Origin: Neocallimastix lanati (nom. inval.)
Lineage: Eukaryota; Neocallimastigomycota; Neocallimastigomycetes; Neocallimastigales; Neocallimastigaceae
Assembly (NCBI GenBank): GCA_016946835.1
Contig: JACVTC010000284.1
Span: 1-59,842 of the forward strand
Length of the DNA: 59,842 nt
Direction: 5' to 3'
Part shown: positions 11,378-22,400 of the stretch, piece by piece
Layout of the letters: each line of letters starts with the position of its first letter
Position numbering within the stretch: position 1 is the stretch's first letter
Position numbers and translations under genes: made by a program
Notes under the pieces: model-generated
What the model saw: the letters and a program-made list of their open reading frames with translations, nothing else
What the model was told of the DNA's origin: nothing
Database searches by the model: none

Positions 11378-12040
11378 TTTCTAATATAAAAAATTTAAAG
11401 ATTAAAATAAATTAAAAATTAAAATTATATACAAAATTGAAAAAATAAATATAATGATAATAATAATAATCATATTCATGTATAAAACCATGAAAAATAA
11501 AATTAATAATTAAAAGCATGTATAAACGTGTAAATTCAATTGCAATTCTTTATGACATTTTAATTTTATAAATACAAAAAAGAAAATTCAATAATAACAA
11601 ATTTAAACTTTAATTAATAATTTTTAATTTTATTTAACATTTCAATAATTTTTATATTTAAATCATAATAATATTTATATTTATATTAATAATTAAATAC
11701 TTTAAATTATGTAAATAGTAAATTAATTACTATAATTTATTTATTATTAAAAATAAAAATAACTTCTTATTCCATTTATATGTGTATATGATTTTTTTAA
11801 AAAAAAAAAAAAAGTTAAAAAAATGCTTAAAAAAATTAACTATTTCATAAATGTATATAATGTTTTTTTAAAAAAATATAAAAACAAATATACAGTAATG
11901 GTACTAAATTTTTTTTTATATTTAAAATATTTTTAAAACTTTAAACTACACCTTTTTTGATATCAACAAAATATTTTATATTATATCCTATTTTTATATC
12001 TGTAATATCATATTGAAGGTCTCTATATATTATATTTAGT
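11378..12040. other. AT-rich convergent spacer
   Basis: Non-coding A/T sequence between convergent 3' ends. It was specifically examined for a remnant of the missing RPB1 C-terminal half downstream of 12041 on the minus strand. None is recognisable. Confidence 0.55.
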
Positions 12041-14200
12041 TTAAAGACTAGCCATGGAAAATGCATGCTCTAAAAATGCTTCATCAATGTCTGGCTTATT
12101 TGTACTAAATGGGTAATAATATATCTCCTCATTGGAGAAGTCATGAACTACTCCTTGTTCATCGGTTACTAAATCTTCCATACTTTTAACAAGTTCTCTT
12201 TGTAAATACCCAGTAGATGACGTATTAAGAGAAGTAGAAATAATACCTGCACGACCAGATTTTGAATGAATAAATAATTCTTTTGCTGTTAATCCTTCGG
12301 AATAGGAACTTTTAATATAACAAACTGGTAAAATAGCTTGAACTCCAACCGACATCAATATTTGAATAACATTATCCACATTTCCTTTAGATCCACTGTT
12401 AATGATATTAGTTAAATTGTTATCGATGGATTCCACTAATTCTGTAAGGTCACAATATTTGCGAAAAACTTGATTCTTAAATTCGTTGTAATTTTCAAAT
12501 TTATTTTGATTTTCTATCAATGAGTCAAGATTTACTACAGGTATAGAATCCATTTTATTTAAGATACTATCCGTTATGGGAAGATATGATTCTTTTAATT
12601 TATCATTTACCATACAATCAGCAACCGAAATAGTAATAACATGAGTAAGATTATATACATGAACCATGCGTTGAACATCCCACATAAATTTTAAATAGAA
12701 TTCATTACCGTAATTTGAAATAGCATTAAGTAAAATAGTTTGATTTTTATCACTGATAACACCTAGTAATATTCCTTTATCTATGATTAGATTACCTTCA
12801 TGATCATGTAAAGTAAGCGTTCTAGGAAATAATAAAGATAACAGATGAGCATATGGGATATCTGTACTATTCATACGCGATTTGTAGTATTTACAAAATT
12901 TTTTCCAATCACTATCCGGAATACCCAATTTATCGCACATTCTTTTAACAATATCAATATCAATAATTTCTTTATTACGTGTCATATTATAAATTCCGGT
13001 TAAAGTATCTTGTATAAATTTGATCATAATAGAAGCATTTTTAAATGACCGAATATTATTTGCAATATTTAATTTTGTGGCCAACTCTTCTTTAGCTTCA
13101 TCACCCGGTAACCAAAAAATGTTCATTTCGTCACCGTCAAAATCTGCTTGAAAGACATTAGCAATAAGTGGATTGATCTGAATGGTTCGACAATTACTTG
13201 GACGAGAATGAACGGCTAAGATTGAAGTAGTTTGAAGTGTAGGTTGTCTATTGATGATAACAAAGTCATTAGTTTTATACCCATAGGGAATTAAGGAATC
13301 AGTAAAGACTTTAGGAATTAATACTACATCTAAAGGAATATCAATATTTGGTACGATAACACTTCGAAGACAAAAATTTTGACGCTTAGCTAAACACATA
13401 CTTCGGAAAATACCATTTTTTCCTGATAACATTTGTTTAATATAATTTCTATTAGCATCCTCAACCGAATCGTTTTTACTACGAATGCCTAAAATTTTCT
13501 TGTATAAATTATACGCACGCACAATATAGACGGACTTAATTAAATTTCCATTTTGATATTGGTAGTTGAGATCTAATACACGTTGATATAATGTTGTTAC
13601 GTTATTATGAATCGTAGTATTGCTAGAATCTAGAATAGATGGTCTCATATTAATTGGTAAAACTGGAATATTTTTGATAAACACATTAAGTAAATGATTT
13701 TGTAGCTCTGGATTTTTTGAAAAATTTGCAGAACGAATTTCTTCGTACATTTGCTCGATAGATAATGTTTCCCTACCAAAAGTGAAAGAATATTCTGAAA
13801 TATTCTTTGACTCTTTTTCAAAATTTTTAGAATACTTGGATTTATTGGATGTGACTTCTTCCGATTTAACTTTATGATATGAAAATGTTGTAGCAACTAC
13901 ACGTTTTTCGCAACAAGGATTATTTGAGGAAAGTAAAGGATCATATTTTTTACAAACTGGACAAATATGACTTATTTCTTTACATAATATGTTTACAAAT
14001 ACAGGATGAACAATTCTGTAATAAAGTGGTATTCTTCCCGTGTGTCCTGGACAATCTATCATTGATTTACATTGTTTACATGGTAATTGAGGATTGAGGA
14101 TAAATGATGTTGTATTATCCGTTAATTCATTCTTATTTTTAATAAGGATCGTTTCCTTTTCAAATTCTTCATCTGTATATAAATTAAACTTTAAATACAT
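12041..14200 (-). CDS. RNA polymerase largest subunit, N-terminal piece (RPB1-N, archaeal A'-like)
   Basis: An intact 719-residue frame from the ATG at 14200. It has clamp zinc cysteines (CKQC...CPGHTG, about residues 38-55) and a second Cys cluster (CPVC...CC, about 80-96). Next come RQPTL-type core residues (INRQPTLQTTS, about 315) and the catalytic metal-binding loop QADFDGDEMN, with the three invariant Asp at about 353, 355 and 357. The bridge-helix region is GRAGIISTSL...TGYLQRELVKSMEDL (from about 649). It stops some 50 residues after the bridge helix, before the jaw and trigger loop. The compact N-terminus and lack of a CTD fit a viral rather than a host nuclear subunit. The trigger-loop part is encoded separately at 1-574. 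The motifs leave little doubt about identity. Function would require the second piece. Confidence 0.93.
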   Translation of the reverse strand: MYLKFNLYTDEEFEKETILIKNKNELTDNTTSFILNPQLPCKQCKSMIDCPGHTGRIPLYYRIVHPVFVNILCKEISHICPVCKKYDPLLSSNNPCCEKRVVATTFSYHKVKSEEVTSNKSKYSKNFEKESKNISEYSFTFGRETLSIEQMYEEIRSANFSKNPELQNHLLNVFIKNIPVLPINMRPSILDSSNTTIHNNVTTLYQRVLDLNYQYQNGNLIKSVYIVRAYNLYKKILGIRSKNDSVEDANRNYIKQMLSGKNGIFRSMCLAKRQNFCLRSVIVPNIDIPLDVVLIPKVFTDSLIPYGYKTNDFVIINRQPTLQTTSILAVHSRPSNCRTIQINPLIANVFQADFDGDEMNIFWLPGDEAKEELATKLNIANNIRSFKNASIMIKFIQDTLTGIYNMTRNKEIIDIDIVKRMCDKLGIPDSDWKKFCKYYKSRMNSTDIPYAHLLSLLFPRTLTLHDHEGNLIIDKGILLGVISDKNQTILLNAISNYGNEFYLKFMWDVQRMVHVYNLTHVITISVADCMVNDKLKESYLPITDSILNKMDSIPVVNLDSLIENQNKFENYNEFKNQVFRKYCDLTELVESIDNNLTNIINSGSKGNVDNVIQILMSVGVQAILPVCYIKSSYSEGLTAKELFIHSKSGRAGIISTSLNTSSTGYLQRELVKSMEDLVTDEQGVVHDFSNEEIYYYPFSTNKPDIDEAFLEHAFSMASL

Positions 14201-15298
14201 GATTAAAATTAAATGTTATATAAAAATAAATTATTATATTGATACATAAATTTATATATTATTATATGCAATAATAAGAAATCATTTGAATGTATATTAA
14301 CGAACTTAAAATTAGTAATACTGATTAGAAATTAAATTAAAATATATATTTTTAATAATAGGCTAATAATATATAGGAAATATATATGGAATCTTTAATA
14401 ATTGTAGATTAATAATACATATTTAATAATGTATTACAGTCCTATGTTTTAGTGTGAATATAAAATAAAATAAAATATTTAAATTAATGTAATATTTAAT
14501 TTTAATAATATATTTTTATTTTTTTTAGTAAATAAACACTCAATGAAAAATTAATAAATAAAATAATAATTATTTTAATTTTTATATATATATGATTTAT
14601 TATATTAAATATATAAATATATTATTATTTATATTATTATTAAAATAAAATTTTTTTTTAAATAATTATTATTTAAATAATATATATTGATTTAATTTTA
14701 TTTATTTATTTTTTTTTTTTTTATAAAAATATTAAATAGTCTTTTAATAATTAATTTTTTTTTAACTCATTTATAACAATATAAATGTTTACCTAATTTG
14801 AAAAAAATTTTAATTATTTAATGTATTATATTTTTAAAAAAAAAATTGTATATAAATATATATATATATATTGAAAGTATATCTTAACAAATTCAAAAAA
14901 ACTAAAATTATTTGATTATATATTGTGTAACTATTAAATAAATTTACAGCAATAAATTAAATTTTTTTGTGTTTAAAGAAAAATAAATTTATGATCCATG
15001 ATATAAATTATTTTATGATTTATTCTTATCTATAAAAAAAAATTAAATTTTAAATCAATATAATAATATTATATTAAAAAAAAAATTTTAATTTAGATAT
15101 TTTAAAGAATAAATATCTTTAAGAAAAAAGTTTTTTTTATTTTAATAATTATTATTATTATTTAATTTTTTTTTATTTTAAAATAAAAATATTTATTACA
15201 AATAAATAAATTTTTCTCTTTTAAAAAAAACTGAAATTTAAATTTTTAAAAAAATCTTTTACTATTTTAGCATTTAATATCAATTTTATTTTATTCAA

Positions 15299-15329
<31 letters not shown>

Positions 15330-15762
15330 TCAATTTCTTTTTTCTTATTTTTTTTTTTTTTTAATTTTTACTTCATTTTTATTATTTATTTTTACTTATT
15401 TTATTTATTTATTTATTACTTTTTTTTTGACTTTTATAAAAATATTTTTATATTTTTATAAATTTATTAGGTAATAATCCAAAAATACTATATCTAAAAT
15501 ATCTATGGAATCTACTATTATAATTATTATATATATTGAATAAATTATATATATATATTTTTAAAATTTAATTTTTATTTTTTATTTTATATTTTGTTTT
15601 ATTTTTATTTTTTTAATATATTTTTTTTGTACTATTTTTAATTTTTATTTTTTATTGATTTGAATAGATAGAATTGTATTTATTTTTCATATAATAGATA
15701 TTTTTTTTTAAAATTTTAATAGATATAGATTTAAAATTTTATTTATTAAATTCATTAAATTT
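14201..15762. other. Long AT-rich spacer between the viral-like block and fungal-type genes
   Basis: About 1.5 kb of nearly pure A/T with T runs of more than 20 (15298-15323), A runs and (TA)n. No ORF, RNA gene or recognisable repeat boundary is seen. The change from viral-type to fungal-type content happens across this stretch, so an integration junction could be here, but I see no terminal repeat or target duplication. Confidence 0.5.
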
Positions 15763-18159
15763 TTATTTGCATAAACCATAATTTTGTTGACATCCTGTTC
15801 CACAATAATCTTCGGAACTTCCACAGTAACCATATTGACTACAACATTCTTTTGGATTTAAGCATTTACCAAAATTGATACCATTGACTACACCGCAACG
15901 ACCACCATAGCTACAACTTCCATAATCATCTTGACATGTTGAACCACAATAAGCGTCAGATGTTCCACAATATCCGTATTTACTACAACATTTTCCGTTT
16001 GGACAGATAGTACCATTTGCTTTTGGACCACATTTTCCATTAGTTGAAAAAGATGGAGTAGTAGAGGTTGGTTTAGAGGTAGTAGTTTTAGTTGTAGTGG
16101 TAGTGGTAGTAGTAGTTCTAGTTGTAGTTTTTCTAGTGGTAGTCGTAGTTTTCTTAGTAGTAGTAGTTGTTGTTGTAGTAGTAATAACCTTATTAATAGG
16201 TTGTGTTTCTAATATTGACCAAATTTGATCTTCATGTATTTCATCATCACAGTCATAAAATTTTACTTTGTTACTTACTTTTGATGATTTTTTACTAATA
16301 TAATAAGCTGAATTTCCAAGACATAGACTGTCTGATAATTTACTTACAATAGTTCCATCATTTTTATGATAACGCATGATAGCATTTTCATCACACTCAC
16401 CCATCACCAATTTGGAATCATCATTATTGGAAACTCTCATGCATAAATTTAAATTGCCTTTTGACTTGAAGTAGCTTCCTGTTTTGGTATTTATAACGTA
16501 CCATTTATTGTTATCTGTATCATCACATTTTTTATAAATTAGAGATTCGTCAGTATATTCTGGAGCATGCAAACATTTATTAGTGTATTCATTGTATATC
16601 CATACAGGAGTAGATGTTGGAGTAGGATTTATTGTAGTCGTAGTAGTAGTAGTCGTAGTAGTAGTAGTAGGAATTGTAGTAGTGGTTATTATATTGCATT
16701 TACCGAATTCAGATTGGCAATCGATACCACAATATTTTATAGTATTGCCACAAGTACCTTCGTTACTACAACATTGACCATATGGACATTTTCCAATATT
16801 TTTACCACATTTAACAATTATTTCCCAATGTTGATCTGGCATAGAATCATCACATAGATTTAAGTTTAAACGATTTTCATTAGATCTATTAGATTGAAAT
16901 AATCCTAAACATTTATCTTCATCTAAATAAGATTTAATACTTTCACCATTATATGTATTATTAATATCATATATAACACTATTAGGATTACAATCATTCA
17001 TAACAATAGTACCTTTATTAATATTACTAACATGTAAACATAAATTATTCAATAATGATCTATAGAATCCATCACCAGAAATTGGAATTTGCCATATACT
17101 ATTTTTAGAATCATCACAATCACCAATTGTAAGTTTACCATTATAATTAGAATGCATACATTTATTTAATTTCTTGTTATATACCCAAACATTTTGAGTT
17201 TCAGCATTAATAATATCATATGGATTTGTGTCCCAGAAAGACCATATTTGATTATCAAAATCATAACAAGTATTTAAATATACATTATCATCATTATCAT
17301 TATCTTCTTCAGTAGTACTTAAGCATTCATCATTATTATTAGAAGGATATATAGTACCTTCTCCGGTATATTTAAAAGTATTTATATTATTATTACAAGT
17401 ATCCACTTTAATATTATTGGATACACTTAAACATCTATCGGTATAAGCATATGAAAATAAATAACCTTCAGGATAAGGCGATAGAATCCATTTGAACTTA
17501 TTATTATTTTTACAACTTTTAATTAAAGGAGGTTGGTTTAATTTTGCTTGTGCGAATAAACATTTATTAGCAAGGGAATTATATATAAATTTAGGTTTGT
17601 CCTTATAATTTATAGTAGGTACACTTTGCTTAGTCGTAGTAATAGCAGATGTTGTTGTAGTAGTGGTAGTAGTAGTGGTGGTAGTGGTAGTAGCTTTTTT
17701 GTTAGGTTTTCTATATGATATTTCAAATAATAGTTTTTTATTTTTTCTATCACAATTTGTTAATGCTAAGTAATCCGGATCATTTTCACCATCAAGAACA
17801 CTTAAACACATATTATTACTTTTTATAAATTTAGATGCTTCAATATATTTCATAACAGAATTTTCATCACATTTACTTAATACTATTTTATTTTTAATAG
17901 CTGATATACACATATCCTTATAAGCGACAGATTTAAAATAAATGCCATCATCATTTTCATCAAGATACCATTTACTATTTTTAGTATTATCACAATAATC
18001 GTAAATTACTGGTTCATCTATAAAATCTGAAACATATAAACACATATCTAAATATTCATTATATATCCAGACAACTGCTTCATTATCCCTCTTAAAAAAT
18101 TGAGGGATAGCAATAATTTTACTTAAAACGTTAAAAATGATAAATAATTTAAGCAACAT
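15763..18159 (-). CDS. Secreted multi-lectin, chitin-binding protein (ricin-type trefoils plus CBM18)
   Basis: A 798-residue frame starting with a signal peptide (MLLKLFIIFNVLSKIIAIP). Four ricin-B-like trefoil segments recur with WIYNE/KCL...C.D...KW patterns at about residues 28-150, 185-310, 322-450 and 530-660. Hevein-type chitin-binding modules (CBM18; GKCPYGQCCSNEGTCG, NGKCCSKYGYCG, PKECCSQYGYCG) lie at about 455-490, 715-752 and 757-798. Poly-Thr linkers at about 155-170, 495-510 and 670-705 separate the blocks. Such proteins are exported to the fungal wall or secreted medium, where they bind glycans and chitin. No catalytic domain is present. The frame is intact, unlike most of its neighbours. 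It shares the C-terminal trefoil type with the protein ending at 19444. Confidence 0.85.
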   Translation of the reverse strand: MLLKLFIIFNVLSKIIAIPQFFKRDNEAVVWIYNEYLDMCLYVSDFIDEPVIYDYCDNTKNSKWYLDENDDGIYFKSVAYKDMCISAIKNKIVLSKCDENSVMKYIEASKFIKSNNMCLSVLDGENDPDYLALTNCDRKNKKLLFEISYRKPNKKATTTTTTTTTTTTTTSAITTTKQSVPTINYKDKPKFIYNSLANKCLFAQAKLNQPPLIKSCKNNNKFKWILSPYPEGYLFSYAYTDRCLSVSNNIKVDTCNNNINTFKYTGEGTIYPSNNNDECLSTTEEDNDNDDNVYLNTCYDFDNQIWSFWDTNPYDIINAETQNVWVYNKKLNKCMHSNYNGKLTIGDCDDSKNSIWQIPISGDGFYRSLLNNLCLHVSNINKGTIVMNDCNPNSVIYDINNTYNGESIKSYLDEDKCLGLFQSNRSNENRLNLNLCDDSMPDQHWEIIVKCGKNIGKCPYGQCCSNEGTCGNTIKYCGIDCQSEFGKCNIITTTTIPTTTTTTTTTTTTINPTPTSTPVWIYNEYTNKCLHAPEYTDESLIYKKCDDTDNNKWYVINTKTGSYFKSKGNLNLCMRVSNNDDSKLVMGECDENAIMRYHKNDGTIVSKLSDSLCLGNSAYYISKKSSKVSNKVKFYDCDDEIHEDQIWSILETQPINKVITTTTTTTTTKKTTTTTRKTTTRTTTTTTTTTKTTTSKPTSTTPSFSTNGKCGPKANGTICPNGKCCSKYGYCGTSDAYCGSTCQDDYGSCSYGGRCGVVNGINFGKCLNPKECCSQYGYCGSSEDYCGTGCQQNYGLCK

Positions 18160-18663
18160 TTTAATGATATATTTGTATGGAATTATTTATTTTAAAAAAT
18201 CATTTTACTTTTAATTTTAAACATGATAATTTCCACTTTAAAAAGATTATAATTAAATTAAAAATTTAATATAAATTTAAATATAAATAATATTTTATTA
18301 ATATAAATAAGATATTAAATAAACAAAATAATTTTATTCAATATTATATACTCATATATAAATGAAGAAATATGAAATAACTGAAACTTATGAAAAGCAG
18401 TAATGATATTTCATTTATTTAATGAATGAAATAAAAAATATAACTATTTTGACATTATTTAATTGATTTAGTATTTATAATAATTTTAATTTTATTTATT
18501 TTTATTATTTTTTTTAAAAAAAAAAAAAAAAGAAAAAGGAATAAACCTTTACTTAACGATATTTAATATGAATTATATGAAAATTATAAATAAACAAAAT
18601 ATAAATATATATATATATATATATTAGAATTATATTAATAATAGAATATATAATTATAGAAAA
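18160..18663. other. AT-rich spacer
   Basis: A/T-rich sequence upstream of the secreted lectin on the minus strand and upstream of the small relic on the plus strand. It includes an A run (about 18517-18532) and (TA)n near 18605-18625. Nothing else is seen. Confidence 0.5.
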
Positions 18664-18873
18664 GTGAACAAAATGGCAACAGATTTCAATTCTTTCCATT
18701 CAGCGATGCCAACTTCTTTTAGATTAGTTTTATCAAACGTATCCATAGAAGAATTACTTCTTTGTCTTATCAGTATAGTGTTGCCGTATAGTGTTGCCGT
18801 TCCTGGTAATGCTAATTCTAACAGAACACAAATTAATATTTTTATTACTAAATATTCATTTATTAAATTTTGA
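18664..18873 (+). pseudogene. Possible relic of a small PMP3-like membrane protein with a 13-bp duplication
   Basis: A 69-residue frame containing the hydrophobic stretch EELLLCLISIVLP, which resembles the first membrane span of the PMP3/stress-response small proteolipids (I/L-rich then LPP). Directly at that point a 13-base unit (GTATAGTGTTGCC) is duplicated in tandem at 18773-18785 and 18786-18798, changing the frame. Another frame after the duplication is hydrophobic in the way expected of the rest of such a protein. Base composition is less AT-biased than its surroundings, supporting a coding origin. The family call is weak because only one span matches and the region is short. Confidence 0.35.
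18773..18798. repeat. 13-bp perfect tandem duplication
   Basis: Two identical adjacent copies of GTATAGTGTTGCC lie inside the small hydrophobic frame. Since 13 is not a multiple of three, the duplication shifts the frame. Confidence 0.9.
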
Positions 18874-19443
18874 ATACATAATATATTACAATATACTTGT
18901 ATATATATAATTTACTTTATTAATTTTTTAAAAAAAAACCTTTATCGATCTAAAATAAAAGATTGCATTGATTTTTAAAAAATATCTTTTTTATTATTTA
19001 GATATTTTATTTATGAACTTTTTATATTTAAAATAAAGTATCTTTATTTATTTAGATATTTTATTTATAAACTTTTTTTATTTATATATTTTTTATAATA
19101 TAGAGAATTATATAAATTATATAAAATATTTTATTTACTTTAAAACTTAATTGAATAGTTTTAAATATTGTATTTTCTAAATATCATTTATCTAAATTTT
19201 ATTTAATTTTATTTTTTTTATTTTATTTTATTTTATTTTATTTTATTTTATTTTGCTTTATTATAATTTGCTTTATTTTTTATTTTTTATTTTTTATTTA
19301 TTTTTTTATTTTTTTATTTTTTTTTTTGTAATCTTTTATATATATATATATATATTTTAATTTATTAATATTATAAACTATTAGTATAATATTATCTGAA
19401 ATTATATAAATAATATCATATAAAAATATTTCCATAAATGATA
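18874..19443. other. AT-rich spacer with ATTTT repeats
   Basis: T-rich simple sequence, notably an ATTTT pentamer array at about 19206-19255 and (TA)n at 19339-19354. A roughly 50-base unit ending in TTATTTAGATATTTTATTTAT is partly repeated near 18995 and 19050. No gene is seen. Confidence 0.6.
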
Positions 19444-22400
19444 TTAATTTGATATATCATTTATATCAGATATAAATTCCCATAATTGTTTTTTATTACG
19501 TCTATCACAATTACTTAATTTGACGTAATATTGAGAATCTAAATCATCCTTATCATCAATACCGCTAACACATTTATCATCTCTTTTTATAAATTTTGAT
19601 GTTTTGATATATTTTATAATAGCATTTTTATCACAATTACCTAATACTATTCTATTCTTACTAACTCTTATACACAAATTTTCTTTTGAAGCAGATTTAA
19701 AATAAGTACTACCATCGATATTAACATAATACCATTTATATTTATCCTTATTTTTACAATCTTCATAAGTTATAGGTTCATTTGTATAAGGTTCAGCATA
19801 TAAACATTTGTTGTAATACTTATTATACAACAAAACAGCATTTGATTTAGAATTAGATGAATTATTTATAGAATATTTCCATAATACCTTACCATTACCA
19901 TCATCCCAATATACTGAATTATCTGAGAAATCACATGAAAGAAAAGAATTAGTATTACTTTCAGCAAGGTTATCAGATAAAGTATATTGAACCTTATTAT
20001 CAGATAATAATACAATATTTCTATCAGTAACGGCTAATGAAGTTAATCTAACGTTAGGAACACTGTATACTACTTTTTCAGTACCATCTACATGATTTCT
20101 ATAAATTAAATTACCTTCAAGAATAATTAAAGAATAATTATGACAATATAACATTTCTCCTTCTTCAAAAGAGTCCCCAATATAAATTCTACTTGCATAT
20201 AAAGGTCTATTATTAATATAGTTACTACACCATTTATATTCACCTCTTGAGGATTTTAATGCTAAAGTTAAACCATTATTTATCGACTTTAAGGTGTAAA
20301 AATCTTCTTTAATGTGATATTCTTTATGTAAGTAAATTTCATTATTAATAATAATATCACCGGTTTCAGATAAAATAATAGAATAAACAACATCTCCGAA
20401 ACTTAAATATTTATTAATATTCATCAATTCCATATAAAATTCGCCATATAAAATACCGTTACAACTTAAATGAAGCCATTGAACATTATTTTTATTACGT
20501 ATTGGTGATAAAGAATATACAACATTACAATTTTTATCAGAAGAGTTTAAAACATCACAATATAAGAAACTACCATATCTCCATACCATTTCTTTATTAT
20601 TAGTTTGTAATATTAATGAATTAGGTTCACTGTCATAAATTAATTTTAAATCTTCATCATGAGTAGCAATTATAATATTATTAATAACAAATTTCTTTTC
20701 TTTAATTTTTATTTCATATATTTCATTAAAGAATCCTTTACCAATTAAATGTAAACCATAATTATTAGAAATATAAGCGTATTTTCCATCACTTTGTATA
20801 GACATTAATCTATCATAAGTAGTAAATGTATTAGCTACATCAATATTACCATCTCTATCCTTATGTTCTCGTTCCTCTACAGAATCTAAAAATTTAACTG
20901 GAGTATAACCCCATTCAATTTTGTGTGTACTCATATCCATTATAATTAATTTATACTCATTATTTCAAAGATTTTTTTTGATGGTTAAGGTATATTTATT
21001 ATTATGTTTTAAAGATGCAATAGGTTTAATATCATCATTATCACAATATAAAAATAAACCATCATCCAATATTTTCAATTCCTTAGCGTTTGAACATGTT
21101 GCAATAGTTTCATTTTTAATAAAATTATTCCAAATTAATTCAGTTTTGGTTAACAATAAGTAGGCTTCATTATTATGTTCAAATCTTAACATTTCTCCAG
21201 GTAGTAAATTATTGAAATAAGGATCAACTTGAATATCATCATGATTTGGTTGCTCATAACTATGTAAATTATATACATATGGTAATCTAATTTCTTCATT
21301 ACATGACGATATAGCATATACTAATGGTTCTACATATCTTCGATGAAAATTATTTTTTCTTACAAACCAATTACTCCAAATAATTCTGTTATTATTATCA
21401 ACAATTTTTAATTCCCCATTATCAGTTAATTTTAACCTATAACTAGTTTCGGTGTTAGTTGGTACTGGTACACTATTACTTTCAGAAGTAAATGTTTTAG
21501 AAACAGTAGTTGTAGTGGTTGTAACTTCTGGTCTAGAAGTAGATGTATTATTTGATTTAAAAGTTGAAGTTTTAGAATTATTAGTGCTTGTAGTAATAGT
21601 AGTAATAGTAGTAGTAGCAGTAGTAGCAGTAGTAGTAGTACTAGTTTTTGCATTATTAATATCATTATTTTCATTATTAAAATCATAAGGTTCAACATCA
21701 TCATCTTCATCATAATTATAATCATTACCGAAATCTCCAAAACCAAATTCTTCATCTCTTTTGCTCTTTATAATATTTGTGTCATTTTTTTGTAAAGGAG
21801 AATTCGATCGATATGTTTTATTTGAAATAGCATAGGGGTTAATTGATTGCCATATAATATAATTATGTCTATCTCTTAAAATTAATTCACCTAGAAGAGA
21901 TAATGAAACAGTAAACGGACTTTCAAAAGGATCGACAATAGCAGTATTAGAAGACCACATAGTTCTATTATATTCTTTTACTACTAAATTACCAGTAGAT
22001 TGTAAATAAAATCGATATATACCGTTATCCGATACCATGCTTTCATTTTCATTAATTTTAACATTACAATCAAATAACAATTCTGAATGATATTTTGATA
22101 TATCAACATTATATTCAATATAATTATGTATATCATTAGATGGTTCAGTTTTAAATTTTAATGGTAAATTATATTCAATGGGGAAGGCATAACCTACGTA
22201 ACTATCAGGATGAAGTAACTGATCTTCAGGTGTAATTCTCCAAATTTGAGAAAATAAACCATCATATAATACAACTTCACAAGAACTACCTCCATTAATT
22301 TCATTAATTACCAAAGTATAACCAGTAGAGCCATAATGACCAACATTAAAAGGTAAACTTTTTGGTAACGAATCCCAAATAACAAGTTCTTGAGAAGTAT

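Noticed and set aside
6143-14200. Cytoplasmic linear (killer-type) plasmid as the source of the polymerase and helicase
   Set aside because: Those plasmids carry an unusual fused RNA polymerase, while this RPB1 has canonical clamp zinc sites and the DFDGD loop. No terminal-protein DNA polymerase is seen.
12041-14200. Host nuclear RNA polymerase subunit
   Set aside because: The N-terminus is compact, there is no CTD or spliced gene structure, and the neighbours are viral-type. The host origin remains testable by phylogeny.
15298-15323. Long T runs as viral poly-U transcription terminators
   Set aside because: Runs of this size occur throughout all spacers on both strands and do not track gene ends.
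16567-16857. Plus-strand open frames opposite the lectin genes (also 21452-21688, 23604-23945, 24013-24435)
   Set aside because: They are translations of the antisense of poly-Thr, Trp/Asn and KNSD repeats, with low-complexity Val/Ile/Leu/Phe output and no independent support.
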